Position numbers and translations under genes: made by a program. Positions 56,701-64,000 of a stretch of DNA of 64,000 nucleotides are shown here, piece by piece. This stretch comes from Heliomarina baculiformis (GTDB lineage: Bacteria > Pseudomonadota > Alphaproteobacteria > Rhodobacterales > Rhodobacteraceae). The notes under the pieces were generated by a model, which saw nothing but the letters and a program-made list of their open reading frames with translations, ran no database searches and was not told where the DNA came from. Location: positions 1 to 64,000 of the forward strand of contig NZ_JAIMIC010000009.1 of assembly GCF_019966545.1 (NCBI RefSeq), read 5' to 3'. Position 1 is the stretch's first letter, and every line of letters starts with the position of its first letter.

Positions 56701-59700
56701 CACGCATAGCAACGGGCATGTATGCATCGCCGCTTTTCTCGGACTCGAACAAGAGCGCGCCGAGCAACTGAGCGCAGCCATCGACCAGAGAGGGATGCGC
56801 TATGAATCCCTTGTCCGATAAGCTGTCTGACAGTTCGATCTGTGCCCAGGCTTCGGACCCAAAGCAGCGTATGTCGCTGAGCGGGCGGAAAGCCGGGCCA
56901 TAATCGATGCCAAACGAAACCAACCAGCTATAAAAGTCGTCTGTTTTAATACAGGTCGCGGATCCGGGAATTTCCGGCAGTGCGAGTCCATCTTTGGGTG
57001 TCTTGGCTTCAGTTAGTTTGGCTCGCATGTGCAGCCGCCAATCAGAGGTTTCGCCGCCATCTGATGGGGCCAGGCTATAGATCCGGATATCACTTAGGGT
57101 GGAGCCTTCGGTATTTACGACAACTTGCATCTCGACGCTGTTGTCCTCTGGCAGGATCAATCCATTGCGAATCTCGATGTCTTGCAACGCAAGCGTAGAT
57201 GAACCGGTTGCCTCTTTTACCGCGCCTAACGCCATTTCAATGAACCCGGCTGCGGGAAAAGGCGCATGATCATAGATACGATGATCTGCCAGCCATGCAT
57301 CTGTCGAAATTCCGATGCTGCTTTGAAATACTTGAACAGGCCCGGGATTGGAACTTCCAAGCAATGGGTGGTTCCCCCGTGTCGTAACAGCGCTCTGATT
57401 TTCGTCGAATTCTGCCCAGTAGCGTTCACGTTGAAACGGGTAAGTTGGCAAGGCTTGGCGTGATACCGGAGATAGACCGCCGCCGAGCAGGTTTTCCCAG
57501 TTCAATTTTTGGCCGTGCACATAAAGCGCGGCTGCAGCTCCTTTAAGAGTTTCGTTATCATTTCGACCCTTGCGCAAGGAGCTCACCCAGTGTGCTTTTT
57601 CGGATTTTTCGCATTGTCTTGCCATGCCAATCAGGCTCGCCGAAGGTCCAACCTCGAGAAACGTTTGGAAACCGGACTGCAGCAATGTTGTGATAGACTC
57701 AGCGAAATTTACAGGTTGCCTTATATGACGCGACCAGTAATCGGCATCGGCAATCTCCGGTCCTGCAATTCTTCCGTTCAGGTTCGAGATGAGCGATATT
57801 TCCGGAAAATTATAATGTATTTCCGAGGCAACTGCCGCGAAGCTATCAAGCATCGGTTCCATCAACGGTGAATGGAAGGCATGCGAGACAGTAAGCTCCT
57901 GTCCAGTGATGCCATCGCTCTGTAACCGTTTGAGCACGGCGGATACGGCTTCGCGACGGCCCGAAACAACTGTGTTCGACGGCGTGTTGATCGCGCCGAT
58001 ACCGCAAGCGGATTCGTACCCCTTGAGAGCAGAGCGAATCGTTTCGACATCGGCAAAAACCGCAGCCATTGTTCCATCGCGCGGCAATTCACTCATCAGG
58101 CGGCCGCGGGTCGCTATCAATCGCAGTGCATCTTCAAGTGTAAAGACGCCGGCTGCGCAGGCGGCCACATATTCCCCAACGCTGTGGCCAATGACCGCCG
58201 CAGGTTTTACACCCCAGCTTTCCCAAAGCTTGAACAGTGCCCATTCTACTGCGAAGAGCGCTGGTTGTGTGTAGGCTGTATCATTCAGCAAGGTCGCATT
58301 TTCGTTGAAAATCACGTCCAAAAGCGGGCGCGGAAGTTGCCTGTCCAATTCCGCTGCGCATCTATCAAGGGCGGCACCGAACACGGGTTCGCTGGCGTAT
58401 AGATCTCGGGTCATACCGGGATACTGTGAACCTTGACCAGTGAACATCATGACCACTTCGGGTGCGCTGCCGCCGGGGACCGAACCGCGCTCTACGCCGG
58501 TCAGGAACTCGCCCTTTGCGATGCCATCGAGTTTTGCCAGCGCATCTTCCTGGTTTGATACGACGCAGGCGATCCGCCGGTTCAAATGCGACCGACCAAG
58601 AGAGAGTTCCGCGGCGCATGTAGATACGCTGGCGTTCGGGTGTGAGCGTATGTGGTTTGCCAACTGTCCAGCGATCGATGCCAGTGCCTTATCGCTGCGT
58701 CCGGTCATCGGCAGGATGGTATGCGACCGTTCCGCCAATGGCTTTTGCTCCTCGATTGACGGCGCTTCTTCGAGAATGATGTGCGCATTGGTGCCGCTGA
58801 ATCCGAATGAACTGGCACCGGCCCGAAGTTTGCCGTTGTTCGGTGCTACCCAAGGTGTGAGCGTGTCAGGCACCTTAATAGGAAGACTGTCCCAAGGGAT
58901 CAGCGGATTGGGATTTTCAAGATTGAGGTGGGCCGGTATCTGCCGATGCTGAAGAGCGAGTGCGGCTTTAATTATTCCTGCAATTCCGGCAGCGCCTTCT
59001 GTGTGGCCGATGTTCGTCTTCAATGAGCCAACCATAAGTGGCGCGTCCTTCGGACGGTTTCCAAAGACTTCGCCAAGCGCATTGATCTCGATTGGATCGC
59101 CGAGGGATGTGCCGGTACCGTGAGCTTCTATATAAGAGATATCTGAAGGATCCAGCCCTGCGTTCTTGAGCGCTGCGCGCAAAACCGCGACTTGGGCACG
59201 TCCATTTGGCGCGGTCATACCGGTACTGCGCCCGTCTTGATTGATTGCGCTCCCTTTAATGACGGCGACAACCCGGTTTCCGTCGCGCTGCGCATCACTC
59301 AGACGTTTCAGGGCGATCATTGCGCAGCCTTCGCCGCGGGCATACCCGTCAGCAGAGGCATCAAAGGTATGACATTTACCTGTGAACGACATCATCCGTG
59401 CACGTGCCGTCAGGATGGAGCCGGTCGGCGATAGCGTGAGCGTCACGCCACCCGCAAGAGCCATGTCTGAATCGCGATTTCGCAAAGCGCGGACTGCTTC
59501 GTGTACGGCCACCATTGACGATGAGCAGGCTGTATCAAGTGCGAAATTTGGGCCATGCACCCCAAGGAAATAGGACAAACGGCCAGAGGCGATAGAATGG
59601 GACGAACCCGATGCTTCATATGCGTCGGCTGTCAGTTCGCCTTGGAACTTGGCGGAACGCATCGCATAGTCGTGCGCGGTCATGCCGACATAGATTGCGG

Positions 59701-60151
59701 TACTACTACCCAAAAGCGAGGCTGGCGCGATGCCGGCATTTTCGAGTGCTTCCCACGTAACCTCAAGTAAAAGGCGTTGCTGAGGATCAAGGCTGATGGC
59801 CTCTCGTGGTGTAATGCCGAAGAAAGCCGGATCGAAACCTTCTACGTCATCAAGGAAGGCACCCCAGCGGGCATAAGTCTTGCCCTGGGCATCCGGATCG
59901 GGGTCGTAGATCGATTCAATGTTCCAGCGATGTGGCGGCACCTCCGTCACGACATCGCGGCCTTCGCTGAGGAGTTCCCACAGGGCTTCCGGCGTGTTGG
60001 CGGAGCCGGGAAAGCGGCATCCTATCCCGACAATGGCAATCGGTTCGGAGTTCTGTGCCTTGAGTTGCGAAAGTTCTTCTTCAAGGCGCTGGATCGTGAC
60101 GACAGAACGTTGCAGCAGTCCGTGATAGTCGGGGCTTGGTTTGTCGCTCAT
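53783..60151 (-). CDS. Type I polyketide synthase, one fully reducing module (KS-AT-DH-ER-KR-ACP)
   Basis: The 2122-residue megasynthase has an N-terminal coiled-coil docking segment (about 10-34), a ketosynthase (about 36-460; C209 in DTACSSS, H344 in HGTGT, H383 in NIGHTEG), an acyltransferase (about 568-850; S657 in GHSVGEY and the malonyl-type HAFH at 757-760), a dehydratase (about 925-1200; H957, P966 and D1124), an enoylreductase (GGVGMAATQIA), a ketoreductase (TGGLRGIG, and SNYAAAN with its Tyr) and an acyl carrier domain (S2063 in GMDSL). All six activities look intact, so it would add two carbons and reduce fully. No thioesterase follows. It overlaps the upstream PKS gene by ATGA and is coupled to the EamA exporter. 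Confidence 0.93.
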   Translation of the reverse strand: MSDKPSPDYHGLLQRSVVTIQRLEEELSQLKAQNSEPIAIVGIGCRFPGSANTPEALWELLSEGRDVVTEVPPHRWNIESIYDPDPDAQGKTYARWGAFLDDVEGFDPAFFGITPREAISLDPQQRLLLEVTWEALENAGIAPASLLGSSTAIYVGMTAHDYAMRSAKFQGELTADAYEASGSSHSIASGRLSYFLGVHGPNFALDTACSSSMVAVHEAVRALRNRDSDMALAGGVTLTLSPTGSILTARARMMSFTGKCHTFDASADGYARGEGCAMIALKRLSDAQRDGNRVVAVIKGSAINQDGRSTGMTAPNGRAQVAVLRAALKNAGLDPSDISYIEAHGTGTSLGDPIEINALGEVFGNRPKDAPLMVGSLKTNIGHTEGAAGIAGIIKAALALQHRQIPAHLNLENPNPLIPWDSLPIKVPDTLTPWVAPNNGKLRAGASSFGFSGTNAHIILEEAPSIEEQKPLAERSHTILPMTGRSDKALASIAGQLANHIRSHPNASVSTCAAELSLGRSHLNRRIACVVSNQEDALAKLDGIAKGEFLTGVERGSVPGGSAPEVVMMFTGQGSQYPGMTRDLYASEPVFGAALDRCAAELDRQLPRPLLDVIFNENATLLNDTAYTQPALFAVEWALFKLWESWGVKPAAVIGHSVGEYVAACAAGVFTLEDALRLIATRGRLMSELPRDGTMAAVFADVETIRSALKGYESACGIGAINTPSNTVVSGRREAVSAVLKRLQSDGITGQELTVSHAFHSPLMEPMLDSFAAVASEIHYNFPEISLISNLNGRIAGPEIADADYWSRHIRQPVNFAESITTLLQSGFQTFLEVGPSASLIGMARQCEKSEKAHWVSSLRKGRNDNETLKGAAAALYVHGQKLNWENLLGGGLSPVSRQALPTYPFQRERYWAEFDENQSAVTTRGNHPLLGSSNPGPVQVFQSSIGISTDAWLADHRIYDHAPFPAAGFIEMALGAVKEATGSSTLALQDIEIRNGLILPEDNSVEMQVVVNTEGSTLSDIRIYSLAPSDGGETSDWRLHMRAKLTEAKTPKDGLALPEIPGSATCIKTDDFYSWLVSFGIDYGPAFRPLSDIRCFGSEAWAQIELSDSLSDKGFIAHPSLVDGCAQLLGALLFESEKSGDAYMPVAMRDFQVLAPVPRKVHCHLTQRETAEADQYECDFNLFDGEGNAVLFARGFRFQRVKRSTLRRMLGAQDRGDWLSDITWKSVPLPEAPVDQCIGKWLILADESGTGEKLANRLRAAGGEICIARQGPKLGIGDPQTTVSEHTIGKIETLLEDAGPVTGILNFWPLDAHEHDALLGAALGLAQAVPDGTRLWFVTRGSQSIFGEPPNLAQSPVNAFAGVVASERPEIHCVRIDLDPRVSDSEIEQLFLSVSNPDDEDQTAFRGDSRYAARLAPGRTLASAGEESVMLDITKRGMLENLTLTKVNRVPPGPEQIEVRVRATGVNFRDVLNTLGMYPGDPGPLGSECAGVVTALGPDVTEFAIGDKVVAMADRSFATYVTVNTALVVPKPSNLTMAQAAGVPVAYLTAGYALKTLGNVKPGQKVLIHAITGGVGMAATQIALNMGARVFGTAGTPEKRALALELGAEAAGDSRSLSFVSDLTDATDGTGFDFVLNSLGGEFIPASLGLLSESGCFVEIGKTDEWDQARIDKEYPGRSYHQLYLGDITAADAGLVRGLLQEVYDQMAKGALTPMSHRAWPLEQAQDAFRFMAQGRHTGKIVLTQTRPQGISADGSYLVTGGLRGIGLRTARWLAESGARNLILISRSGETADAKLEIDKLRGLGVTVLTRGVDVADKDAMAEVITEAQQKMPPLRGIIHAAGVLDDAVISEMTPARIHKVMCPKVDGALVMHTLTAEQDLDFFVMFASGAGLMGAAGQSNYAAANGFLDAFAHWRRAQGLHAMSVDWGSWAEIGMASEVDDRHHKRWEAMGLKMIQPDDGVEMLADALFGSPSPQVGIVPMNRSKLPSTSGPLFKDIIKQTTKAESAPEEDVLEKLATASSDEQSGLLADWLADQIVRVLALEPGMADQRDRSLMDLGMDSLMAMELHNRLRTGLAQTIQVSELLKGPTVNDLTEMLLKKLNGTDSAEGEGEGEREEAEI

Positions 60152-63100
60152 GAATTAAAGGTCCTGTCTAGTCGATCCAGTTGGAGCGCAAGTTGTGCCG
60201 CGAGGTCTTCTTCAGACGCTGTTTCAACGTTTAGTTTTTCCTGGTGCTTCTCTGGTGGCTTAACTCGCGTGTTTTGTTGATCGGGCGTGATCTTTTCACC
60301 GATGTACTCGGCGAGCGCTGCAATTGAGGGGTATTCGAACGTGACTGTCGCGGGCAGTTGCAGACCAGAAGCGGTGTTAAGCAGGTTTCGCAGTTCAACG
60401 GCCATGAGACTGTCGAGTCCTCGCTGCTGGAGAGGCTCATTTATGTCGATACTATCTTCGGGAGCGAGTCCCAGAACTTTGCGCGCAAAATCACGTACCG
60501 CACCTTCGAGGACGGTGCGCTGTCTATTTCGGGGCGTTGCTGCGATCAGCGCGGGGAGATCAAACGGACCACTCATCGCATCCTTATTTAGCCTCGATTT
60601 CTCATCAGAGACCGATGGAGTAGCTTCGGGTGTCAACTCGGCAAACAATCTTGCTGATTGCCCTATAGCGACATCCCGCCAATTGGCATCAATGACGCAT
60701 ACCTGAGGCCCAATCTGTTTGGAGCTTGCCAGAATTGCGCCGAGCGCCTGCAATCCGACCTTCGGGTCAATGGGGAGCAATGACTGGAAACCACGGCTGC
60801 TCTGGCGCGCGCCTGCACCGATGTCAGCCCATAACCCCCAATTGATGGTCACTGCATCTCGGCCTGCCGCACGCAGCCGGTATGCCAGCGCATCCTCGAA
60901 GGCGTTGGCGGCTGCATGGTTTGCCTGCCCGGCCGATCCGGCTACCGATGCACCCGAAGAGAACATGATGAAACGGGCTGATTTTGGCAAAGAATGCAAT
61001 AAATTCAATGTCCCGGCGACCTTTGCCTGCATCACCTTTTGGATCTGCGGCCAATCAAGATTTAGCACCGCAGCGTCAGCCAGTCCGCCCGCCGCATGGA
61101 TAGAGATAACCACCGGCGGCAGCGCCTCTGCAAGCTCGTCTAGGCAACGCTCAACATCGGAAGGGTTCGACACATCGCCACGCAATACGAGGATCTCGGC
61201 GCCACTTTCGGTCAGTTTGTCGATTTGTTTCTGCGCAGCCGAATTCGGCTCCGACCGACCCAGAAGCGCGATATGCTTGACGCCTTGGTTTACAAGCCAT
61301 TCCGCTGTGGCCAGGCCCAGACCGCCAAGCCCGCCCGTTATAAGACAGGTACCAACCGTGGTAACACCCGGGGCTGTGAGGCTTAGAGAATTACCTGCCG
61401 GAGCCAGCCGTCGAACCAGTCTTGCGCTGCCGCGTAGCGCGAATTGGTCTTCGTCCGTAGAGTAGCGCACCGCAGCCGCCAACTCGGCGGCAGAGACACC
61501 CTCGTCATTGTCTGCATCTGGATCAAGATCAATTCGCCTGACAGCCATCTCTGGATGTTCAAGTGCCAGCGTATGTGAGAAGCCCCAGACTGCTGCCTGT
61601 GCGGGTTCGGCGCCGGCACCGTCATGTGTCGCCTGGCCACCGCGAGTCACGATGCAAAGCTGTGGCAAAGCACCCGAAGCGGCTGTTACAGTATGAACCG
61701 TGCCAAGCAGGTTTTCGAATAGCGTTTTCTGACCGTCCATTACCGCATTGGTGCTCATTTCCAAATCTGTCGTCGCATCCAGCGCACCAAGATGGATGAT
61801 CCCTTCCACACGACTCTGGTGTAGATAGTCACGCAACATGAGACTGTCGGATGCGATCAATGCCTCATCGCCCAAAGCCTCCAACGCAGTCTTCAAAGAT
61901 TGTTCAAGGTTGCCGCCGGGACAAATGACCCAGCGAGCAGTTGAGCTCGATTCAGCAGGCCGCCTTGCGGCGAGAATCGTCTGTTCTGCCAAGGCGCCTT
62001 TTGCCTCACCCGTCGGAAGGAACTCGACCTCTCGGAACCCCATTTCGTCGAAAAGTGCCAGCCATTCCGGCAGCGGAAGCAACGCGTATGACCTGCGTGA
62101 AGTATCCTCATAGGCCCACCAGCCTTCCAACATTCCGACAGTCAGGTCCCCGAAGCGTTGAGGCTTGGTCGCTTCGAGCATGAGCAAAACACCTTCTGGG
62201 GCCAGAAGGTCGCGGACGTGGCCGAGAGAGGTTTCAAGGTCAGGGGTTGCGTGAATGACGTTGCCAGCAAGGATCAGGTCAAAACTTCCTCGGGCGAATC
62301 CCTGCTCGGTTGGAGGCATAGAGATATCCAACGGACGAAAGTCCATTCCGTCGCATTGCACAAAACGGCTTCGCGCCCGATTCAGGAACAGTGGCGAAAT
62401 ATCTGTGAAAACGTAGTCGGTTGATTGATCGCCAAGTTGTTCGAGGATGCGCGCCGTGGCGCTGCCCGTACCAGCCCCGATCTCAAGGATGCGCAGGCGG
62501 CGGTTTTTAGGCCAGTTTCTTGCTATCTGACCGACCATCTCGGCCAAGGCAGCTGTATAGGCGCGCGCAGGCGGCGAAAGTTCGTACAGGTTTTGGGTCA
62601 GTTCAAGTGAGCCCTCTGGGAACAGAAGGGTCAACGGATCCGTTCGGCCGCGCAAAACCTCTGCCAACGCGCTGCCGCAGCGCTGAGTCAATTCTATTTC
62701 AGCCGCACATTCAGGGAAATCTTTCAGCAACCGGGCGGCCTCTGCCAGCATATCACGGCGTTTGCGGGGCATTACAACTTGATAAGCATCGCCTGCTGGT
62801 GTCAGGGTGCCGTCTTCCGTAAGTATTTCCAGCATACGATCTACCAAGCGCTGATACTTCGGCAGGACACGCACGCCAGATATTATGTGGGCCGCTGCAA
62901 GCTGGTCGCCCGTTGCAAGCGGAAGACCGAGATTATTTAACGCGGCTTCAATGAAGCCTGAGGACAGAGTATCCAGTCGTCGAAGAAAGTTCCCGTAATC
63001 AGTTTCAAGATTAAGACTGTCGGACATAGACTTCAGCAAAGGAGCCGCAGACTTCACCAATTCGGACGGTCGAGTGGGAACGCTATCCGGACGCCAGACA

Positions 63101-64000
63101 ACCTTTTGAACGATCCGTTTGACGTCTGATACCCCCGTTTCCCCTCCAACATCATTCGCGCTGGCTTTCCGCAGGGTGACCTCCTTGAAAGACACCAGAG
63201 GCGCGCCCTCTGGAGAAACCAGCCAGACGTCTGCGAGAAGGCTGTTCGTTTCCCCGGATTGTGAAACCCTCACCTTGCTTCGAAACCTGTCAGTAAGCGG
63301 CGCGTGCCATACAACGCGCGCGGCTCCGAAGATCATGTAGGGATCGTCCAAGTTGGGGAGATCTAGAGCCGCGCCGATCACCTGCAAAGCAGTGTCGGTT
63401 GAGACCGGATCTGCAAGGAACTGAGGGCCGGATACATTGGAGACGGTGATATCGCCGACCGCCAGACCATTGCCTGCCTTCAACGTGTCAATCATCTTGA
63501 ATGCTTCGCCGACGTTGATGCCGAGCGACCCAAGGTTCGCGTAAAATTCGTTGACTGGTATGGGAGACGTCGCCTTATCCGCACTTACCTCAGCGGGAGA
63601 AACATCAGATGCGGGACCGAGCGAACCTTCGCATAGCGTGACCCAGGTATTTTCGGTTTTTCTTGCGGAGATGCGAAAACTGGCTGAAGTCTCACCTTTC
63701 GGGATCATTGAAAGCTGCAACTTATGAACTTCGCCCTCGGTCAGAATAAGCGGACGGCGGAGAAGCAAATCACGAATTTCGACCGATTTACAGCCAAAAT
63801 GCAGCTGTGCTACCTGCCAAGCCCAGTCCATCTGGTACGTTGACAGCAGCATCGAACGGCCATGCGCTGATTGATCGAACAGCCAAGGCAGTGCTGCAGG
63901 ATTCAGGTCGATCTCAAAGAGCCGAGTATCACCGAGCGAGTGCACGATTTCACGGCCCGGCAGACCGGTCATGGCATTTTCTTCTTTAGGAATGGAAGGC
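60148..64000 (-). CDS. Type I polyketide synthase, C-terminal part (DH*-cMT-KR*-ACP), partial
   Basis: About 1,280 residues are visible and the frame stays open at the right edge, so the ATG at 63972 is probably internal and KS and AT domains should lie beyond. Visible are a dehydratase-like hotdog domain whose active-site His is Gln (WLFDQSAHG, codon 63871-63873) and whose conserved Pro is Ser, a C-methyltransferase (ILEIGAGTGSATARIL), a ketoreductase with GGLGGLG but with the catalytic Tyr replaced by His (QANHAAAN, codon 60916-60918), and an ACP with GLDSLM. The C-terminal helix (about 30 residues, acidic then LDRLDRTFNS) is probably a docking tail for the next PKS. It would leave an alpha-methyl beta-keto group unless the partner enzymes act. 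Confidence 0.9.
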   Translation of the reverse strand, partial: PSIPKEENAMTGLPGREIVHSLGDTRLFEIDLNPAALPWLFDQSAHGRSMLLSTYQMDWAWQVAQLHFGCKSVEIRDLLLRRPLILTEGEVHKLQLSMIPKGETSASFRISARKTENTWVTLCEGSLGPASDVSPAEVSADKATSPIPVNEFYANLGSLGINVGEAFKMIDTLKAGNGLAVGDITVSNVSGPQFLADPVSTDTALQVIGAALDLPNLDDPYMIFGAARVVWHAPLTDRFRSKVRVSQSGETNSLLADVWLVSPEGAPLVSFKEVTLRKASANDVGGETGVSDVKRIVQKVVWRPDSVPTRPSELVKSAAPLLKSMSDSLNLETDYGNFLRRLDTLSSGFIEAALNNLGLPLATGDQLAAAHIISGVRVLPKYQRLVDRMLEILTEDGTLTPAGDAYQVVMPRKRRDMLAEAARLLKDFPECAAEIELTQRCGSALAEVLRGRTDPLTLLFPEGSLELTQNLYELSPPARAYTAALAEMVGQIARNWPKNRRLRILEIGAGTGSATARILEQLGDQSTDYVFTDISPLFLNRARSRFVQCDGMDFRPLDISMPPTEQGFARGSFDLILAGNVIHATPDLETSLGHVRDLLAPEGVLLMLEATKPQRFGDLTVGMLEGWWAYEDTSRRSYALLPLPEWLALFDEMGFREVEFLPTGEAKGALAEQTILAARRPAESSSTARWVICPGGNLEQSLKTALEALGDEALIASDSLMLRDYLHQSRVEGIIHLGALDATTDLEMSTNAVMDGQKTLFENLLGTVHTVTAASGALPQLCIVTRGGQATHDGAGAEPAQAAVWGFSHTLALEHPEMAVRRIDLDPDADNDEGVSAAELAAAVRYSTDEDQFALRGSARLVRRLAPAGNSLSLTAPGVTTVGTCLITGGLGGLGLATAEWLVNQGVKHIALLGRSEPNSAAQKQIDKLTESGAEILVLRGDVSNPSDVERCLDELAEALPPVVISIHAAGGLADAAVLNLDWPQIQKVMQAKVAGTLNLLHSLPKSARFIMFSSGASVAGSAGQANHAAANAFEDALAYRLRAAGRDAVTINWGLWADIGAGARQSSRGFQSLLPIDPKVGLQALGAILASSKQIGPQVCVIDANWRDVAIGQSARLFAELTPEATPSVSDEKSRLNKDAMSGPFDLPALIAATPRNRQRTVLEGAVRDFARKVLGLAPEDSIDINEPLQQRGLDSLMAVELRNLLNTASGLQLPATVTFEYPSIAALAEYIGEKITPDQQNTRVKPPEKHQEKLNVETASEEDLAAQLALQLDRLDRTFNS

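Noticed and set aside
53783-60151. Inactive dehydratase in the reducing PKS because HxxxG reads HxxxD
   Set aside because: The catalytic His, Pro and downstream Asp are all kept; the Gly change alone is not enough to call it inactive.
1-64000. CRISPR arrays, tRNA or rRNA genes, transposases and phage genes
   Set aside because: No array of spaced repeats, clover-leaf sequence or mobile-element protein was recognised on either strand.

Overview
The window is chromosomal DNA of a photosynthetic alphaproteobacterium, most likely an aerobic anoxygenic phototroph of the Roseobacter group (Rhodobacterales). The reasons are a bacteriochlorophyll a / spheroidenone gene cluster in the order bchI-D-O / crtA / crtI-B-tspO / crtD-C / crtE-F / bchC-X-Y-Z / pufQ-B-A-L-M-C / dxs, a pufC cytochrome gene with no pufX, PpsR/CrtJ-type operators, and tripartite TRAP transporters. 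This placement is inference from gene content; no ribosomal RNA is present. No tRNA, rRNA, CRISPR array, insertion sequence or phage gene was seen, and no gene-free stretch exceeds about 220 bases.

Region 1 (1-22315) is most of a photosynthesis gene cluster. Reading leftward on the minus strand are crtE, crtF, bchC, bchX, bchY, bchZ, pufQ, pufB, pufA, pufL, pufM, pufC and the start of dxs: isoprenoid supply, chlorophyllide reductase, light-harvesting complex 1 and reaction centre in one superoperon-like array with many start/stop overlaps. crtD and crtC read right; crtI, crtB and tspO read left; crtA, bchI, bchD and bchO read right. TGT-N12-ACA operators lie before bchC (two, 8 bp apart), between crtE and crtD, and between crtI and crtA. 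The other chlorophyll genes (bchFNBHLM, bchG, bchP) must lie elsewhere.

Region 2 (22364-33763) is an acyl-CoA catabolic module. On the minus strand are a TRAP transporter (dctP, dctQ, dctM), a MarR regulator, an acyl-CoA synthetase and an enoyl-CoA hydratase. Divergent on the plus strand are an IlvD/Edd-family dehydratase, an acyl-CoA dehydrogenase and an FadB-like hydratase/3-hydroxyacyl-CoA dehydrogenase. Together they suggest import, CoA activation and beta-oxidation of a carboxylic acid.

Region 3 (33887-46040) carries a beta-keto acid cleavage enzyme, a glutathione transferase and an ACAD10/11-like dehydrogenase on the minus strand. On the plus strand are an AraC regulator, a second TRAP transporter, a biotin-dependent acyl-CoA carboxylase resembling geranyl/methylcrotonyl-CoA carboxylase, and two enoyl-CoA hydratases. 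This looks like catabolism of a branched or terpenoid-like acid.

Region 4 (46073-64000) is entirely on the minus strand. From its upstream (right) end it holds two modular type I polyketide synthase genes, the first running off the window; a translationally coupled EamA-type membrane exporter; a metallo-beta-lactamase-fold hydrolase; an HSDL2-like short-chain dehydrogenase; an acyl-CoA dehydrogenase; an acyl-CoA ligase; an ACAD10/11-type hydroxyacyl-CoA kinase homologue; and a GntR regulator. The PKS-plus-exporter locus, in which one module has lost catalytic residues in its dehydratase and ketoreductase, and the split kinase/dehydrogenase pair for 4-hydroxyacyl-CoA metabolism are the most unusual features.
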